Below, piece after piece: positions 1 through 10,868 of a stretch of DNA of 64,000 nt; the stretch's first letter is position 1; every line of letters begins with the position of its first letter. A model generated the notes under the pieces. The model was not told the origin of the DNA and did not search any database. It saw only the letters and a program-made list of their open reading frames with translations. The stretch is taken from contig JASAMV010006496.1 of assembly GCA_030248065.1 (NCBI GenBank), positions 1 through 64,000 on the forward strand, read 5' to 3'. The stretch comes from Rhynchonema sp. JSB1_4. Its lineage: Eukaryota; Nematoda; Chromadorea; Monhysterida; Xyalidae. The translations under genes and the position numbers were made by a program.

Positions 1-1459
1 CTGGTTCACGCTGTTGACCAGGTTGTGCACTCATTTGCTGGCCACTCAATTGTTGTTGCCAGTTCAACATGGCCAAATCTGTTGATTGGTCCAATTGTTC
101 ACGACCATTTTCTTGAGCAATCGGTCTGTGCGACGGAGTCGGGCTGGGACGACGAGGGGGTGGTCGGCCACCGCCGCTACCACCACCGTTGCCACCTCCA
201 TTCCATGGGGGGTCGCCACCAGGGTCTCCAGGACCACCGCCGCCACCATAACCGCCACCACTGGCGCCATATCCACCACTTTGGCCCAAATAGCCATTAT
301 TGTTGTCGTGTCCGCCATGACCGACCTCGCCTGGCACCACAAGACCGTTTCCGCCCGATGGCCCAGCCATAGCAGGCCATGGACCCGTCGGTGCACCAGT
401 GTGCTGCGTACTTTGGCTTGGTCCAGCAATGTGTTGTTCCCGATTCCCACTCTGATCACCCTGTTGTGATCGAGCGCTGTTCACATTGGGCGGACCCAAA
501 TATTGACAGGCAAAATTGTAGACTTCCACCGCATCTTTTCGTGCCCAAGGTGCACTTCTTGGTGGAATGAATTGGCCTTGTTCGTTGCGCTGTGGTGCTT
601 GCTGCGGTTGGTGTTCCCGATTCCCATTTTTGATGTGGATCGCAGCCTTGTCGATCTTTCCAATTCCAGAAATCCACAAAAACGTCCACAAATCCAGTTC
701 TTTCATTCGCAGACGCGCAACATCGTCAAAGTCACCATCTGGATATCGATCGGTCAGATATCGTTGCATTGCTTGCACAAAATTGGGGTTGATTTGGTGC
801 CATTCACGCACATCAACTTCGAAAACCCCGTCTCCAATTTGTCTGAAGATCATGTGCGGTCTGCGTTCGCCATTTTGTTGACGCTGCTCAGGCGACATCA
901 GCGTTTCAGGCATCGGCATCGCACCCAAACCCGGACTGAATTCCAAGTCCCTGAGTCTGGAAGCCGGTCTGCCATCGATATTGTTGACCACAACTTGGCC
1001 TTGTTGTGGTTGCTGCCTATTTTCATTTGGTACTTGCAGCAATTCATCATTCAAATCGTTTCTGTCTTCGTTCGTCTTGTTCGTCTGTTCATTTGGCGGA
1101 CGCTCAACCACCTGGTGCTGCTCTTCAGCACGCACATTTGGTGTTGACGTAAATCTCGGGCCGATATTTCTGTCGTTTTTCGGCTTGTCTCCAATATCAT
1201 TCAGCTTGCCCAGCTGCTGTTTCACTTTGTTGTTTCGTTCGGCCATTTCGCGCACAAACAGCTCATTCTGCTGTCTTCGATCATGCGCACGCGTGCTGCG
1301 CGGCTGAGAGACAGACGGGCGCCTTCTATTTTTATTTCGTTCGTCTTGTCGTTGTTCTGTCTGTTCAGCAGCCGGCTGAGCTGTCATTCTCGTGCCATTT
1401 GTATCCCACGTGCTAAAACTCATATTCTCGCTACCAGTGCTATTGTTATCATGTCCCAT
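1..1459 (-). CDS. Gln/Gly-rich ORF, runs off left edge; possible retroelement Gag-like protein
   Basis: Reading the minus strand from an ATG at 1459-1457, the frame stays open for about 486 codons to position 1, so both the stop and the C-terminus are missing. The N-terminal third is rich in Gln, Asn and Glu. A more ordered stretch follows (roughly residues 190-270, with motifs such as WHQINPNFVQAMQRYL and DLWTFLWISGIG). The end is Gly/Pro-rich (GGYGASGGGYGGGG) with a Pro/Arg segment. This order, a small globular part followed by a disordered Gly/Arg tail, resembles retroelement Gag-like or RNA-binding proteins, but I do not recognise the family and see no zinc knuckle. The first 25 codons are antisense to the LINE fragment starting at 1386, so the true N-terminus may have been replaced when that fragment arrived. 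A host gene is also possible. Confidence 0.5.
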   Translation of the reverse strand, partial: MGHDNNSTGSENMSFSTWDTNGTRMTAQPAAEQTEQRQDERNKNRRRPSVSQPRSTRAHDRRQQNELFVREMAERNNKVKQQLGKLNDIGDKPKNDRNIGPRFTSTPNVRAEEQHQVVERPPNEQTNKTNEDRNDLNDELLQVPNENRQQPQQGQVVVNNIDGRPASRLRDLEFSPGLGAMPMPETLMSPEQRQQNGERRPHMIFRQIGDGVFEVDVREWHQINPNFVQAMQRYLTDRYPDGDFDDVARLRMKELDLWTFLWISGIGKIDKAAIHIKNGNREHQPQQAPQRNEQGQFIPPRSAPWARKDAVEVYNFACQYLGPPNVNSARSQQGDQSGNREQHIAGPSQSTQHTGAPTGPWPAMAGPSGGNGLVVPGEVGHGGHDNNNGYLGQSGGYGASGGGYGGGGGPGDPGGDPPWNGGGNGGGSGGGRPPPRRPSPTPSHRPIAQENGREQLDQSTDLAMLNWQQQLSGQQMSAQPGQQREP

Positions 1460-1815
1460 CTTTACAATGCTTTACCTGATTTTGCTGTTTTCCTGCGAAT
1501 GGGCACATTCAAAGGAGTCATTCGTTCGCAAAGCTTGATTGTTGAATTGTTGTACAAATTGCGATTGCTGCCAGTGAAATTTATTCCGTCCGTGTGTGAA
1601 ATGTAATTGACCGATCATGCTGTGTTTCTGTGTTTTCTGTGTTTTTTGCTCCTTATCATCATCTACATCTCTCGATCCGTAACTATCCACTGGCCCACTA
1701 AACACTTGTAATTATTTATGGTCTCGTCGTTACTGTCCAGCTTATGCGTGTTGTTGACGTTACCATGTTGCTTCTGATGCAATAAAAAACTTGAACTTGA
1801 ACTTGAACTTGAACG
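1386..1815 (+). mobile_element. 5'-truncated LINE 3' end with (TTGAAC)n tail
   Basis: Positions 1386-1606 encode the same C-terminal residues as the long LINE frame at 6588 (for example IPRAKTHILATSAIVIM and MGTFKGVIRSQ), in the opposite orientation. A 3' untranslated region follows, then an AATAAA at about 1780 and four TTGAAC units ending near 1815. The tail is a short repeat rather than poly(A), as in several non-LTR clades. Sequence just after the tail (GCCTTTGACCGC...) recurs at 9848 without a LINE, which suggests insertion into a dispersed repeat. Confidence 0.8.
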
Positions 1816-2144
1816 CCTTTGACCGCTTCAACACTGTGCACGCAGTGCATTCGGCCTCCTATACTTTTGTGTGTGCATTCTGCCCATACGCACGCACGCG
1901 TGCTGCACGCGTACGTGCAGAATTCACCCAGGGTTGCAGCTAGTACTGTACATACATACATACTGTAGTAAAATTGTGCGAACTACCTGCATTATGTACT
2001 TAAACAATATTTAAATTACAGCAATTGAGCAATTTTCGCGTTGCCACAGGGCGGAATTCCAGTCCATTTCCAGTTTTGTTTCGGAAAACATTTTTCAGAT
2101 TACACGCGATCAAAACCAACGAATTTGCCAATTAACAAAAAGTT

Positions 2145-2488
2145 ATGATGCTTCAAAACGGGCTGGTGTGCGCTTGCACGCTGCTTGTACTTGGAATCGG
2201 TATGTCAACGCGGGACATCACCGTGCTTTTCTTGGGCTCGAGTCTAGGTCTACGGCTGTGAGCAGAGAACAGCCAGAAACGTTTGTAGTTCATGTGACGC
2301 GCGACCAAGAAACCAAAGCCGATGATGTCTCAGAATATTGTTTCATGGTCTTTTACGCGCAGTGTATGAACCACATTAACCACCAAAAATTTCTGCAACT
2401 TGTTTCAGTCGACGCGTGTCTACCTGGTCGAGACACGATTCGCATTAACGATGACTATTCACCTGATCCACAATGGGCTAATAGTTAG
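2145..2488 (+). CDS. Two-exon gene for a small secreted peptide (44 aa), copy 1
   Basis: Exon 1 is 2145-2199 and exon 2 is 2409-2488. The first ATG pair is followed by a hydrophobic stretch (MMLQNGLVCACTLLVLGI), a good signal peptide. The donor is GTATGT at 2200 and the acceptor is TTTCAG ending at 2408. The phases join (1+2) to give a short mature part starting VDACLPGRDTIR and ending PDPQWANS before TAG. No known peptide family is recognised; the single Cys and the acidic Asp/Tyr stretch are the only landmarks. The inverted copy at 3819-4161 keeps the same structure. The third copy near 5470-5780 has in-exon deletions. Support comes from splice sites and signal peptide only, so the gene is plausible rather than certain. 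Confidence 0.5.
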
Positions 2489-2689
2489 TGAAACATTACG
2501 CTTCTGTTTGTGGCGATGTTCTGATGTTTCACGCGGGGCGGCCTAATATCGGCTCGTATTTTGCTCTGCGGTCAGGTGCATAGTGAAGCATGGTGAAAAT
2601 GACATTGTCATTGACATGACATGACACACAGTGCACCTGTATTGTGGAACCTTTCGATGTTCACTAATGACACAGAAGTCAACCAGCGC

Positions 2690-2806
2690 AGCAATTGTTT
2701 ATTAAAAACTTTATTTGCCGCACATTACAGAGTGGCGACATTACGAAACACGTCGTCTGGTAGCCGTCAATACGCCACGACGTCCCAGTGCCAACGTGGC
2801 ACGCAA
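2690..2806 (-). other. Possible 3' end of a minus-strand gene (stop plus AATAAA)
   Basis: On the minus strand an open Arg-rich frame (GRRGVLTATRRRVS) ends in TAA. About 20 bases later come AATAAA and a second ATTAAA-like site at 2703-2720. The same arrangement is present in the inverted copy at about 3496-3615. The rest of the putative exon would lie in the low-complexity turn, so it cannot be checked here. It would be convergent with the small secreted-peptide gene. Confidence 0.3.
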
Positions 2807-2811
2807 GCCAG

Positions 2812-3495
2812 CCACCGCCGCGGGAGCAGCCCGGGGAGACACGAACAAGGACCACCTCCGACACCACCGCGACCCGAGGAACAGCCGACGCCCGACCGAG
2901 GCGGGCCCGCCGCCGAAGGACCGGCTCGAGCACGACGAAGTATAGACCAACCAGGACCGGCGACCACACCGAAGAATGCCCCCGATCCCGAGCAGAACCC
3001 CGAAAACGCCGCCGCCGAAAACACGCCAGCAGCCCCACCTCGCCATCGCCGCAACCACAGCAATGCTGCCGAAACCAGCAAAATCGCACCCCATACTCAC
3101 CCACCACCTCCGAACCCAAATACTAGGGACTTCTGCACCTCCAAAAAAAAAAAAACAAAACAAAAAACGACAACGCCGCACCGCCGCCCCACCCCGCCAG
3201 CCACCCACTCCCACAAAAGCCCATCACCAAAAAGCGAAAAATATAATATACCGCGAAAAAAGCACAAAAGCAACAGCACACCATAAAAAAAACCCCAGCC
3301 ACACACACCCCAGAAACACAACCAACCCAAAAACCAAACAAACACCCACCGTCTACTTCCACCGCCGGACGACGAGGGGCAGTCGGCTGCATAACAATCC
3401 GATCGGGTCGCGGATGGTGATCGAAGAAGGATATTGGGTCCTTTACGATATTGTGTCTGAGCCCAGCCGGTGCTGTCCTCCTGACCGGCGGTGAT
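2812..3495. other. Loop of the palindrome: compositionally aberrant, almost T-free sequence
   Basis: The plus strand goes from G/A/C-rich to almost pure A/C (for example 3140-3350), with hardly any T for about 550 bases, then returns to normal sequence at about 3390. Frames are open only because of this bias. It carries no recognisable domain and sits exactly at the turn of the inverted repeat, so I regard it as low-complexity DNA or consensus/base-calling junk rather than genes. Confidence 0.7.
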
Positions 3496-4835
3496 GCGGC
3501 TGGCTTGCGTGCCACGTTGGCACTGGGACGTCGTGGCGTATTGACGGCTACCAGACGACGTGTTTCGTAATGTCGCCACTCTGTAATGTGCGGCAAATAA
3601 AGTTTTTAATAAACAATTGCTGCGCTGGTTGACTTCTGTGTCATTAGTGAACATCGAAAGGTTCCACAATACAGGTGCACTGTGTGTCATGTCATGTCAA
3701 TGACAATGTCATTTTCACCATGCTTCACTATGCACCTGACCGCAGAGCAAAATACGAGCCGATATTAGGCCCGCGTGAAACATCAGAACATCGCCACAAA
3801 CAGAAGCGTAATGTTTCACTAACTATTAGCCCATTGTGGATCAGGTGAATAGTCATCGTTAATGCGAATCGTGTCTCGACCAGGTAGACACGCGTCGACT
3901 GAAACAAGTTGCAGAAATTTTTGGTGGTTAATGTGGTTCATACACTGCGCGTAAAAGACCATGAAACAATATTCTGAGACATCATCGGCTTTGGTTTCTT
4001 GGTCGCGCGTCACATGAACTACAAACGTTTCTGGCTGTTCTCTGCTCACAGCCGTAGACCTAGACTTGAGCCCAAGAAAGCACGGTGATGTCCCGCGTTG
4101 ACATACCGATTCCAAGTACAAGCAGCGTGCAAGCGCACACCAGCCCGTTTTGAAGCATCATAACTTTTTGTTAATTGGCAAATTCGTTGGTTTTGATCGC
4201 GTGTAATCTGAAAAATGTTTTCCGAAACAAAACTGGAAATGGACTGGAATTCCGCCCTGTGGCAACGCGAAAATTGCTCAATTGCTGTAATTTAAATATT
4301 GTTTAAGTACATAATGCAGGTAGTTCGCACAATTTTACTACAGTATGTATGTATGTACAGTACTAGCTGCAACCCTGGGTGAATTCTGCACGTACGCGTG
4401 CAGCACGCGTGCGTGCGTATGGGCAGAATGCACACACAAAAGTATAGGAGGCCGAATGCACTGCGTGCACAGTGTTGAAGCGGTCAAAGGCGTTCAAGTT
4501 CAAGTTCAAGTTCAAGTTTTTTATTGCATCAGAAGCAACATGGTAACGTCAACAACACGCATAAGCTGGACAGTAACGACGAGACCATAAATAATTACAA
4601 GTGTTTAGTGGGCCAGTGGATAGTTACGGATCGAGGAGATGTAGATGATGATAAGGAGCAAAAAACACAGAAAACACAGAAACACAGCATGATCGGTCAA
4701 TTACATTTCACACACGGACGGAATAATTCTCACTGGCAGCAATCGCAATTTGTACAACAATTCAACAATCAGCTCTTGCGACAATGATCTCCTTTGATGT
4801 GCCCATTCTCGGAAACAGGCAATCAGTATCTTTCT
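3496..4835 (-). repeat. Copy A' of the triplicated segment, right arm of the palindrome
   Basis: This is the reverse complement of 1475-2811, including the LINE 3' end with its TTGAAC tail (4494-4518) and the secreted-peptide gene. Similarity decays after about 4780, where small deletions appear, and the sequence then turns again into a direct copy at 4846. Confidence 0.85.
3819..4161 (-). CDS. Two-exon small secreted peptide gene, inverted copy 2
   Basis: Exon 1 is 4107-4161 and exon 2 is 3819-3898 on the minus strand, with the same donor, acceptor, phases and predicted 44-residue product as the gene at 2145-2488. Both palindrome arms encode an identical peptide, which fits either a very recent duplication or one locus represented twice in the assembly. 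Confidence 0.45.
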
Positions 4836-4845
4836 CTTTTTGTGT

Positions 4846-6043
4846 TTTTAATGGGCACATTAAAGGAGTCATTCGTTCGCAAAGCTTGATTGTTGAATTG
4901 TTGTACAAATTGCGATTGCTGCCAGTGAAATTTTTTTCGTCCGTGTGTGAAATGTAATTGACCGATCATGCTGTGTTTCTGTGTTTTCTGTGTTTTTTGC
5001 TCCTTATCATCATTACATCTCTCGATCGTAACTATCCACTGGCCCACTAAACACTTGTAATTATTTATGGTCTCGTCGTTACTGTCCAGCTTATGCGTGT
5101 TGTTGACGTTACCATGTTGCTTCTGATGCAATAAAAAACTTGAACTTGAACTTGAACTTGAACGCTTTGACGTTCAACACTGTGCCGAGTGCTTCGGCCT
5201 CCTATACTTTTGTGTGTGCTTTGCCCATCGCCGCACGGTGTGCAGCGTACGTGCAGAATTCACAGGGTTGCAGCTAGTACTGTACATACATATGAGTAAA
5301 ATTGTGCGAACTACCTGCATTATGTACTTAAACAATATTTAAATTACAGCAATTGAGCAATTTTCGCGTTCCACAGGCGGATTCAGTCATTTCAGTTTTG
5401 TTTCGGAAAACATTTTTCAGATTACACGCGATCAAAACCAACGAATTTGCCAATTAACAAAAAGTTATGATGCTTCAAAAGGGTGTGTGTTGCACGCTGC
5501 TTGTACTTGGAATCGGTATGTCAACGCGGGACATCACCGTGCTTTCTTGGGCTCAAGTTAGGTTAGGCTGTGAGCAGAGAACAGCCAGAAACGTTTGTAG
5601 TTCATGTGACGCGCGCAAACCAAAGCGATGATGTCTCAGAATATTGTTTCATGGTCTTTTACGCGCAGTGTATGAACCACATTAACCACCAAAAATTTCT
5701 CACTTGTTTCAGTCGACGCGTGTCTACCTGGTCGAGCCGATTCGCATTGTACTACACATACTGGGCTAATGTTAGTGAAACATTACGCTTCTGTTTGTGG
5801 GATGTTCTGATGTTTCACGCGGGCTAATATGGCTCGTTTGTCAGGTGCATAGTGAAGCATGGTGAAAATGACATTGTCGACGTGACACCAGTGCACTGTA
5901 TTGTGGAACTCTTTCGATGTTCACTAATGACACAGACAGCGCAGCAATTTTTTAAAAATTTATTTGCCGCACATTACAGAGTGGCGACTTGTCGTCTGGT
6001 AGCCGTCAATACGCCACGACGTCCAGTGCCAACGTGGCACGAA
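4846..6043 (+). repeat. Copy A'' of the triplicated segment, degraded direct copy
   Basis: It parallels copy A from the LINE 3' end through the TTGAAC tail (5140-5162) to the last shared bases (CCAACGTGGCACG, near 6040). It carries many small deletions, some of several bases and several within short repeats. The secreted-peptide exon 1 equivalent near 5468 stays in frame, but exon 2 (about 5712-5775) is shortened and altered. Scattered deletions without compensating substitutions look like read error or rapid decay. Confidence 0.8.
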
Positions 6044-6384
6044 GCCCCGGGGGGGGTGGTGTATGTGGGTGGGTGGTGTGGGGTTTGGGTCTTTGGTCTG
6101 GCGCGGTGTGTCTCTGCGTGGTGGCTTGCTCGTTTGGTTGTGGGTCGGCTCCGGTGTTTTTGGCCCTCTGTTGTGCGGCTGTTTTCCCCCCCCCCCCCCC
6201 CCACACACCAACACCCAACAAACACACAACAACCACCCAAACACAACACGCAAACAAAACAACACCGCAAACCACAACAACACCAGCCCAACAACACAAT
6301 AGTAAACAGTTTGCTGCGCTGATTGTGACCACCTAAAAAATAAAACACACAAGAAAACATAAAAGCAACAAAAACAAACGAACA
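6044..6384. other. Second low-complexity junction (G/T-rich, poly-C, then A/C-rich)
   Basis: The sequence is G/T-rich to about 6180, then a C run at 6184-6202, then nearly pure A/C to about 6350, directly joining the tail of the LINE at 6385. No gene is supported. The character matches the turn at 2812-3495. Confidence 0.65.
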
Positions 6385-9300
6385 AGTTCAAGTTCAAGTT
6401 CAAGTTTTTTATTGCATCAGAAGCAACATGGTAACGTCAACAACACGCATAAGCTGGACAGTAACGACGAGACCATAAATAATTACAAGTGTTTAGTGGG
6501 CCAGTGGATAGTTACGGATCGAGAGATGTAGATGATGATAAGGAGCAAAAAACACAGAAAACACAGAAACACAGCATGATCGGTCAATTACATTTCACAC
6601 ACGGACGGAATAAATTTCACTGGCAGCAATCGCAATTTGTACAACAATTCAACAATCAAGCTTTGCGAACGAATGACTCCTTTGAATGTGCCCATTCGCA
6701 GGAAAACAGCAAAATCAGGTAAAGCATTGTAAAGATGGGACATGATAACAATAGCACTGGTAGCGAGAATATGAGTTTTAGCACGTGGGATACAAATGGC
6801 ACGAGAATGATTAAGACGAGAACTGGAGCGAGAATTGGAATCAGAAATGAACGAAATAGAGTCAACAGGAGCAGCACGAATACCAAGAACATAAGAATGC
6901 ATCAATCTCAGACGACGTTTCATGACAGTGACACCCACATAATCAACACCAAACATTGAACACAACTGCGAATATGACACAGACCGATCATAATTGCCAG
7001 AGAACATGCGAATAATGGATTTTTGTGTTCTTTCCAACAAATTACGTGAATAGTCATGAATAGGATAGGTCACCTCACACGAATAGTACATGACAGAGCA
7101 AATCAAGGTTTGATACAGATAACGCATGACAGACACAGGTAGATCATTACGAAAGGTACGGTACAATGAACCAGCAATTTTCTTCACTTTCACAGACGTG
7201 GCAGTAGTATGCAGACCAAAATCAAACTTGGAATCAATAACAGCACCCAGATATTTGTTTGCATCGACAACATCAATCGGACATTCATCAATCACAATAG
7301 CAGGGACAGCGGGACATGAACTTGAGCGAGCAAATTGTTGAAGTTTTGTTTTGGTAGAATTAATGGAGAGAAGTTTGTGTTTGGAGAAGTGCTCGACAAT
7401 CAAGTTCACATCCTCTTGCAAATGCTTTTCACAGTCAGGTGTACACATGAAGTGAATCAGTACCAGATCATCAGCATAGAGAATAATACGAGAACATGGA
7501 GAGAAATGCAGTTTTGCAACAGAGTTGACGTATGCGATAAACAATAACGGTCCTAATACACTGCCCTGCGGCACACCAGAGAGAACAGACAAGAAATCAG
7601 AACACACACCATTTACATCCACACATTGGGTTCGATCAGACAAATAGGATTGAATCAACAACAATAAATCGGGTGGAACATTGAAATCGTCTTGTAACAC
7701 ACGCAATAATAGATTGTGAGGAACAGTATCGAAAGCCTTTCGAACATCAAAATACACAGCAACAACAGAATTTGAAACATCAAGAGCACGAGTGACTGTA
7801 GTATTGAAATGCAACAGGGCCTCAGTTGTAGACCGACCTCCACGAAAACCGAACTGCGTTTCTGAGAGTTTGGGGGCAATGAACCCGTTCAGGATGTTTC
7901 GAACGTGCTTCTCAGCGATTTTTGAGCACAGCGGTAATTTGGAGATGGGGCGCAAGTCCGATGGGATTTGAGGGGTCTTGACTTTCGGCACGGCAGTGGC
8001 AACGGCCCGTTTCCAACCCGACGGCCACGTGTGTTCGTCTATCGATCGATTGATGAGCACAGCGAGAGCCGGAGCGATCACGTGGGCACAGTTCTTGAGC
8101 ATTTCGCCGGTGATGCCATCGATGCCACTGGCCTTGCGAGGGTCGGCTGTGATGATACTGTAAATCACGTGTGAAACATCAGTGTACCATTCGGGTGGCA
8201 CGGGACCGGTTGAGTTCAGAACCAGTGCCTCAACGTCATTGACGTTCCATACACTGGAGAAATGTGTTGATAACAGTGCAGCCAAACCAGCACTGTCAGC
8301 AACGCACTCCCCATCAGTGTTGGCCAGAGACACTTGTTCTGTGCTGCTCCGTCCCGTGTACTTATTCAGCTTTTGCCAGTAGTCAGACAGATGAGCTATT
8401 TTACCAAACGTTTTGATGGCATAGTCACGTCTGGCTGCCCTGTTGGCCTGCCTTGACTGCTCACGCAAAACAAAGTACTTTTCATACGTTCCTTTGTCAC
8501 CGGTCTGTTTCCACTTCCTGTGCAGATCGCTCTTCTTCCGACTGAGCCGCTTGACCTTCGGCGTCACCCACGGCTGGTCATTCTGTGGTTTTGGGCGAGC
8601 GGATCGGACAGGAATGGCATTCGTAGCAGCACCAACGATCGTTTGACTGATTGCGTTCCAGGCCTGATTCACGTCTACTGCATCAACAACCTGTTTTACC
8701 AGGTTGTAGGCGATGAGCAAACTGTTCATCAAGTCCCAGTCGGCCTTCTTGTACTGCCAGACACGGCGCCGCGGAGCGTCGGATGGAGACTGGGTGCTGG
8801 AAATATCGAATGTTACTGATGTCATGTGATGGTAGTTTTCGATTGGTGCAAGGAGTTCGTATTGTACCGCTAGATGGTCAGGCACAAATGTAACATCAAT
8901 TAATCGACCCTTGTGAGTCGGTTCAGTGATGACCTGGGCGAGATTGTATTGATTGAGAGTATTTTCCAGGTTTTTGAACTCAGCTGGCACCAAAGCACAC
9001 ATGTTTACATCACCCGAAACAATAATGTTGTCAATCTTTCCTGTTTGTGTCACCAAAGCCAATACCGTACTGAGTCCATCGACAAACGTGGCGTTGTTGC
9101 ACGACGGCGGCTTGTACACAGTGATCACACAGCACTTGACCCCGGCAATCGTGTAGGCGACGGGCAGAATTTCTAGATTTTCAGGAATTTTGACAGGCAT
9201 CATGTATGGGTTGTGACTGTTCTTAATGTAAACCCCGACACCACCACCGTGCTGAGTTCGGTTCCTCGCGAAGAATCGATAATTTGGGATCTTGAAATCG

Positions 9301-9400
9301 TCACATGATTGATCGTCCAACTTGGTTTCTTGGACGCACAGCACATCGGGTCGGGGCTCGGACGTTGCACAATGCACGATCAATTGATCAAATTTGTGTT
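6385..9400 (-). mobile_element. 5'-truncated non-LTR retrotransposon (LINE) with open EN-RT frame
   Basis: The element's 3' end is at 6385, where four TTGAAC units (seen as GTTCAA on plus) are followed by TTTTTTATT. The minus-strand frame ends at 6588 and is open upstream to the junction at 9400, over 930 codons without a stop. The N-terminal part is an apurinic-type endonuclease (PDVLCVQETKL, GGGVGVYIKN, SGDVNMCA). The central part is reverse transcriptase (LRPISKLPLCSKIAEK, FGFRGGRSTTEAL, DVRKAFDTVPHNLL, GVPQGSVLGPLLF and the catalytic box ILYADDLVLI). The C-terminus has the usual vPRaKT...LYNALP module. The first endonuclease motif and ORF1 are missing, so it is truncated and non-autonomous. 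The clade is Jockey/CR1-like in broad sense; RTE cannot be excluded. The intact frame points to a recent insertion. Confidence 0.93.
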
Positions 9401-9430
9401 TTAGGCTTAGGCTTAGGCTTAGGCTTAGGC
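9401..9430 (+). repeat. Interstitial telomeric array, five perfect TTAGGC units
   Basis: Exactly 30 bases of (TTAGGC)5 abut the 5' truncation point of the LINE. TTAGGC is the standard nematode telomeric repeat. In the LINE reading frame the array translates as alternating Ser-Leu, so the open frame crosses it by chance. Confidence 0.9.
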
Positions 9431-10620
9431 TGCGCGTGCACCGCTGGGTGGCTTGTTTTTGTGCAACTGGATATGATTGGTTTATTTTGCTCTCTCGTCT
9501 TTGTGCACAATGCTGAAACAAAAAAACCGGCGATTTCTGTGCGAAAAGTCAAGCTACAATTAGTGTGTATGGAGTGATCGTGCGGAATAAAATGCAATCA
9601 TTCATGTTGCGATTGTTGGCAAGCCCGAAACGCACCGTTTCGACCGTTTCGGTTCGCTAACCTTTGGTTACTTGCGTGTTCAGCAACGTACAATTGAAAT
9701 TCTACTGCATAAGCACAAAACATCGGTATTTTGCATGCCAGAGATCAACAATTGACTTTTTTTCAATAATATCCTGTTCCGCAAAAACATGCCACCCAGC
9801 GGTGCACGTGCAGTGCACGCGTGCGCACGCGTGCACCGCATGCACGCCTTTGACCGCTTCAACACTGTGCACGCAGGGTACGCGGTGCGTTCGGCCCTCT
9901 ATACTTTTGTGCGTGCATTCTGCGTTACATGCGTGCATGCGTCGCACGCGTGCTGCACGCGTACGTGCAGAATTCACCCAGAGTTGCTTGCAGTTGGTAC
10001 TGTATATGTGCACGCATTGGTCAACATTCTGCACACAAAATACAGTAAACTTGTTTCGATATCAGTACGGCAGTTTTATAAAACTGTCTAAAGTGCTTTT
10101 CGTGGTCAAAGCGCAATCATATAAAATTTATATAAAAAGAGCATAATGCTTTTTGTTCGTTTCTTTTCCTTTCACACGATTACATACAATTTGTGACCGT
10201 TTCGCTTGATTCGAATTTTCAGTTCCTAGTTCCCAATTTTATGATACCTGTATGTACGTTTCAGTAAACTGACTAAGTGCTCAAATAACTTTAAATTATG
10301 TGATGTGAGAACACCGTATAATCGCTTGGCTGATACTTGCGCCACGGAAGCGGATCGTTCTTAACTTACATGGCCAAATTTGACGCTTAATGCTACCAAA
10401 CCCTCCACGTTTATTTTGCCAAGTGCCGATATGTATAATTAGGTTCTAAAAGTAGTCACGCTCGTTTTAAAACTTTTCGTGCGTTTTGCTCCCGAGGGAT
10501 AAAACCTGCTCGATTTCAAACATCAAAGGTGTGCTTAGCTACCAAACACGTGTGCCCAACAGCACAAAAACAATGAGCGTTAGTTGACAATGGACATCAA
10601 TTGTGTGCTTGTACAAGCCT
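9431..10620. repeat. Non-genic: inverted GC-rich repeat fragments and the dispersed repeat also found at 1816
   Basis: GCACCGCTGGGTGGC near 9437 is the inverse of GCCACCCAGCGGTGC near 9791. Sequence 9848-9985 (GCCTTTGACCGCTTCAACAC ... GCACGCGTACGTGCAGAATT) matches 1817-1930 with about 85 to 90 percent identity by eye. It is full of alternating GCACGC blocks. From about 10140 to 10620 I see nothing but AT-rich unique sequence. Confidence 0.6.
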
Positions 10621-10622
10621 AA

Positions 10623-10865
10623 AGCTGGGGTTATACTTGTCCATTTTGGGCTTGTAGACAATGAGGACAAATTTTTGTTTCAATCATATTTTGTGATGAC
10701 GTCGGATCACTAATTTCGACCAGCGTAAAAGTTGTTCCCCTGCACCAAATGAACAACTTTTACGCTGGTCGAAATTAGTGCTGCAACCCTATCACAAAAT
10801 ATAATTGACACAAAAATTTGTCCTCATTGTCTACAAGCCCAAAATGGACAAGTATAACTCCATCT
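10623..10865. mobile_element. MITE, PIF/Harbinger-like, 243 bp, TAA target duplication
   Basis: The ends are near-perfect inverted repeats of about 55 bases (left AGCTGGGGTTATACTTGTCC; right end, read inverted, AGATGGAGTTATACTTGTCC), flanked by TAA on both sides (10620-10622 and 10866-10868). The inner arms carry TTTACGCTGGTCGAAATTAG in inverted pairs around 10710-10736 and 10751-10778. There is no coding capacity. Confidence 0.85.
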
Positions 10866-10868
10866 TAA

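Larger units (their letters stand above)
1475..2811 (+). repeat. Copy A of a triplicated segment, left arm of a large palindrome
   Basis: This segment holds the LINE 3' end, the dispersed GC-rich repeat around 1816-1940, the tiny secreted-peptide gene and a 3' gene end. It recurs inverted at 3496-4835; equivalent positions sum to about 6306-6311, so there are very few indels. A third, poorer copy lies in direct orientation at 4846-6043. Confidence 0.85.

Noticed and set aside
1472..1705. 77-codon minus-strand ORF conserved in several copies (also 6489-6722)
   Set aside because: It is antisense to the LINE C-terminus and 3' UTR. Its apparent conservation is only that of the repeated DNA.
2621..3494. 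Long open frames on both strands in the palindrome loop
   Set aside because: They exist only because the sequence lacks T on one strand. There is no domain, no codon structure, and they coincide with a probable artefact.
9431..9521. Extension of the LINE protein upstream of the telomeric array
   Set aside because: The start is a TTG codon and the peptide crosses TTAGGC units as Ser-Leu repeats. It is chance read-through of the truncated element.
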